This document shows positions 34,315 through 35,564 of a stretch of DNA of 35,564 nt, one piece after another. Position 1 is the stretch's first letter, and the number at the start of each line of letters is the position of its first letter. This DNA is from Pseudomonadota bacterium (GTDB lineage: Bacteria > Pseudomonadota > Gammaproteobacteria > Burkholderiales > Burkholderiaceae_C): NCBI GenBank assembly GCA_021805825.1, contig JAJZEC010000040.1, positions 1-35,564 on the forward strand, in the 5' to 3' direction. The translations under genes were made by a program, and so were the position numbers. The notes beneath the pieces are model-generated. The model made no database searches, was not told where the DNA came from, and saw only the letters and a program-made list of their open reading frames with translations.

Positions 34315-35295
34315 GTGACCTCCGCCCTCTCGATTCCGACCATCCTGTCCCCGATCGCGCAGGACATGCTGCAGGTCGATTCCTCCATCCGCCGCGCGCT
34401 GGCTTCGGATGTGCCGCTGATCAACGCCATCGGCGGCTACATCGTCGGCGCCGGGGGCAAGCGCCTGCGCCCGGCCCTGCTGCTGCTCATCGCGCGTGCC
34501 TACGGCTATGCCGGGCCGCACCTGCACGACCTGGCCGCCGTGGTGGAAATGATCCACACCGCGACGCTGCTCCACGACGACGTGGTCGATGAATCGGAGT
34601 TGCGGCGCGGGCGCCAGACCAGCAACGCCGCCTACGGCAACGCCGCCAGCGTGCTGTCGGGCGATTTCCTGTACTCGCGATCGTTCCAGATGATGGTTGC
34701 CGCGGGCAACCTGCGGGTGCTGCGCATCCTGGCCGATGCCACCAACGTCATCGCCGAGGGGGAGGTTCTGCAGTTGATGAACATGCACGACCCGCAGATC
34801 GACCGCGCCCGCTACATGCGGGTGATCCACGACAAGACGGCGATGCTGTTCGAGGCCGCCGCGCGCATCGGCGCGGTGCTTGCCGGCTGCGGCGACGCGT
34901 CCGAGCAGGGCGCCGCCGGCTACGGGCGAGCGGTGGGCATGGCCTTCCAGCTGATCGACGATGCCCTCGACTACAACGGCGACACCGGGCAGTTGGGCAA
35001 GAACGTGGGCGACGATCTGCGCGAAGGCAAGCCGACGCTGCCATTGATCGTCGCGCTGGAGCGGGGCACCGCGCAGCAAAGGGGGTGGATCGAATCGGCG
35101 ATCCGGGACGGCAGTACCGACGAGTTGGAGCGCATTCTGCAGATCGTGCGGGATTGTGGCGCGCTCGACGAGGTCTATGCGGCAGCGCAGTCCGAGCTCG
35201 GCAAGGCCCGGCAGTATGCGCAGGCCATGCCCGACGGCGACCATCGCCAGGCCCTGCTGCAGTTGTGCGACTACAGCCTGCAGCGGCAGGCCTGA
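34315..35295 (+). CDS. ispB: Polyprenyl diphosphate synthase IspB (octaprenyl type)
   Basis: A 326-residue trans-prenyltransferase that builds the ubiquinone side chain. The first aspartate-rich motif is LLHDDVVDE (Asp88, 89, 92) and the second is LIDDALDYNGD. GGKRLRPALLLL and GKPTLPLI are also conserved. The product chain length (probably C40) cannot be read from sequence. I chose the GTG at 34315 (MTSALSIPTILSPIAQDML); longer frames would add Arg/Gly-rich sequence and cross the promoter. No strong ribosome-binding site precedes it. Confidence 0.93.
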   Translation: MTSALSIPTILSPIAQDMLQVDSSIRRALASDVPLINAIGGYIVGAGGKRLRPALLLLIARAYGYAGPHLHDLAAVVEMIHTATLLHDDVVDESELRRGRQTSNAAYGNAASVLSGDFLYSRSFQMMVAAGNLRVLRILADATNVIAEGEVLQLMNMHDPQIDRARYMRVIHDKTAMLFEAAARIGAVLAGCGDASEQGAAGYGRAVGMAFQLIDDALDYNGDTGQLGKNVGDDLREGKPTLPLIVALERGTAQQRGWIESAIRDGSTDELERILQIVRDCGALDEVYAAAQSELGKARQYAQAMPDGDHRQALLQLCDYSLQRQA

Positions 35296-35337
35296 GCGCC
35301 TCCGCGCAGGGCGGCGGAAGCTTCGATCCCTTTCTCC

Positions 35338-35367
35338 TTGGCCAGGGACGAATCTGCCTGCTACACT
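35338..35367 (+). promoter_or_regulatory. Candidate promoter of tRNA-Pro
   Basis: TTGGCC (35338-35343) and TACACT (35362-35367) are 18 bases apart, with a GC-rich stretch after the expected start, as seen in stable-RNA promoters. The -10 lies within the stem-loop GCCTGCT-ACACT-AGCAGGC (35356-35374), which could instead end the ispB message. The two readings are not exclusive. Confidence 0.45.
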
Positions 35368-35436
35368 AGCAGGCTTGCCCCGCCTGCCGGGGTATTGGTT
35401 GAAGTGGTGGTCGATGTGGCTGCCATGTTGGACATG

Positions 35437-35513
35437 CGGGGTGTAGCTTAGCCTGGTAGAGCGCTACGTTCGGGACGTAGAGGCCGGAGGTTCGAATCCT
35501 CTCACCCCGACCA
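35437..35513 (+). tRNA. tRNA-Pro, anticodon CGG, CCA encoded
   Basis: A 77-base cloverleaf. The acceptor stem is CGGGGTG/CACCCCG followed by ACCA. The D arm contains GCTTAGCCTGGTAGAGC. The anticodon stem CTACG/CGTAG encloses loop TTCGGGA, giving anticodon CGG (35471-35473), which reads CCG proline codons. The T arm has GGAGGTTCGAATCCTCT. CCG should be frequent in this GC-rich genome. ProRS, the charging enzyme, is also in the window. Confidence 0.97.
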
Positions 35514-35518
35514 GATTC

Positions 35519-35536
35519 ATCCTGAGGCATCAGGAT
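35519..35536 (+). repeat. Short hairpin after tRNA-Pro
   Basis: ATCCTGA and TCAGGAT flank GGCA, six bases beyond the tRNA 3' end. It is likely part of the 3' trailer, perhaps a processing or stability element. The terminator follows directly. Confidence 0.5.
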
Positions 35537-35541
35537 CGTAC

Positions 35542-35564
35542 GAAGCCCCGCTGGTCGGGGCTTC
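35542..35564 (+). terminator. Probable intrinsic terminator of tRNA-Pro, cut by the window end
   Basis: GAAGCCCCG and CGGGGCTTC form nine pairs around the loop CTGGT. The window stops at the last stem base, so the T tract expected after it cannot be seen. Confidence 0.75.

Overview
This is a very GC-rich window of almost continuous bacterial core genome. Gene order and protein families point to a betaproteobacterium of the order Burkholderiales. The markers are secA-argJ, the pilB-pilC-pilD-coaE-zapD-yacG string, AlgZ/AlgR-like regulators next to argH, a Lys/Ala/Pro-rich histone H1-like protein, a Pseudomonas-type NrdA/NrdB pair, the pilS-pilR-ampD string, and rplU-rpmA-obgE-proB. This assignment is inferred from remembered synteny and protein resemblance; no search was run. 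I see no insertion sequence, prophage, CRISPR array or plasmid function.

Layout. 1-3578 (+): 3' end of secA, argJ, an uncharacterised DUF815-type AAA+ ATPase and a MutT-like Nudix hydrolase; the last two overlap by four bases. 3521-9170 (-): pilB, pilC, pilD (type IV pilus motor, platform and prepilin peptidase), coaE, zapD and yacG, tightly packed. 9306-10565 (-): two small exported monohaem c-type cytochromes and a secreted GlcG/HbpS-like protein, the most accessory-looking part. 10896-13493: uppP (+) facing an AlgR-like/AlgZ-like two-component pair (-). 13571-14968 (+): argH. 14977-21109 (-): dcd, a DUF167 gene, the histone H1-like gene, nrdB and nrdA. 21261-26026 (-): ampD, pilR, pilS, a small membrane/Cys4 protein and a cytochrome c assembly protein. 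26086-27441 (+): ffh. 27468-29902 (-): a lytic transglycosylase and proS. 30058-31184 (+): rppH and a CNP1-like exported protein. 31198-34093 (-): proB, obgE, rpmA and rplU. 34315-35513 (+): ispB and tRNA-Pro(CGG).

How the genes connect. Several groups serve deoxynucleotide supply and quality (nrdA, nrdB, dcd, MutT). Others serve envelope and septum work (uppP, ampD, lytic transglycosylase, zapD), type IV pili (pilBCD, pilSR), protein export (secA, ffh) and arginine/proline synthesis (argJ, argH, proB).

The best regulatory signal is upstream of nrdA. A near-consensus NrdR box overlaps the -10 element, and a weaker second box lies exactly 32 bp upstream, just beyond the -35. Other points worth checking are a strong terminator ending two bases before the DUF167 start codon, an own promoter for nrdB behind a hairpin, several unexplained palindromes, and the cytochrome/GlcG-like cluster. 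I found no clear new multi-gene system; the least understood genes are the DUF815 ATPase, the PP0621-like small protein and the GlcG-like cluster.
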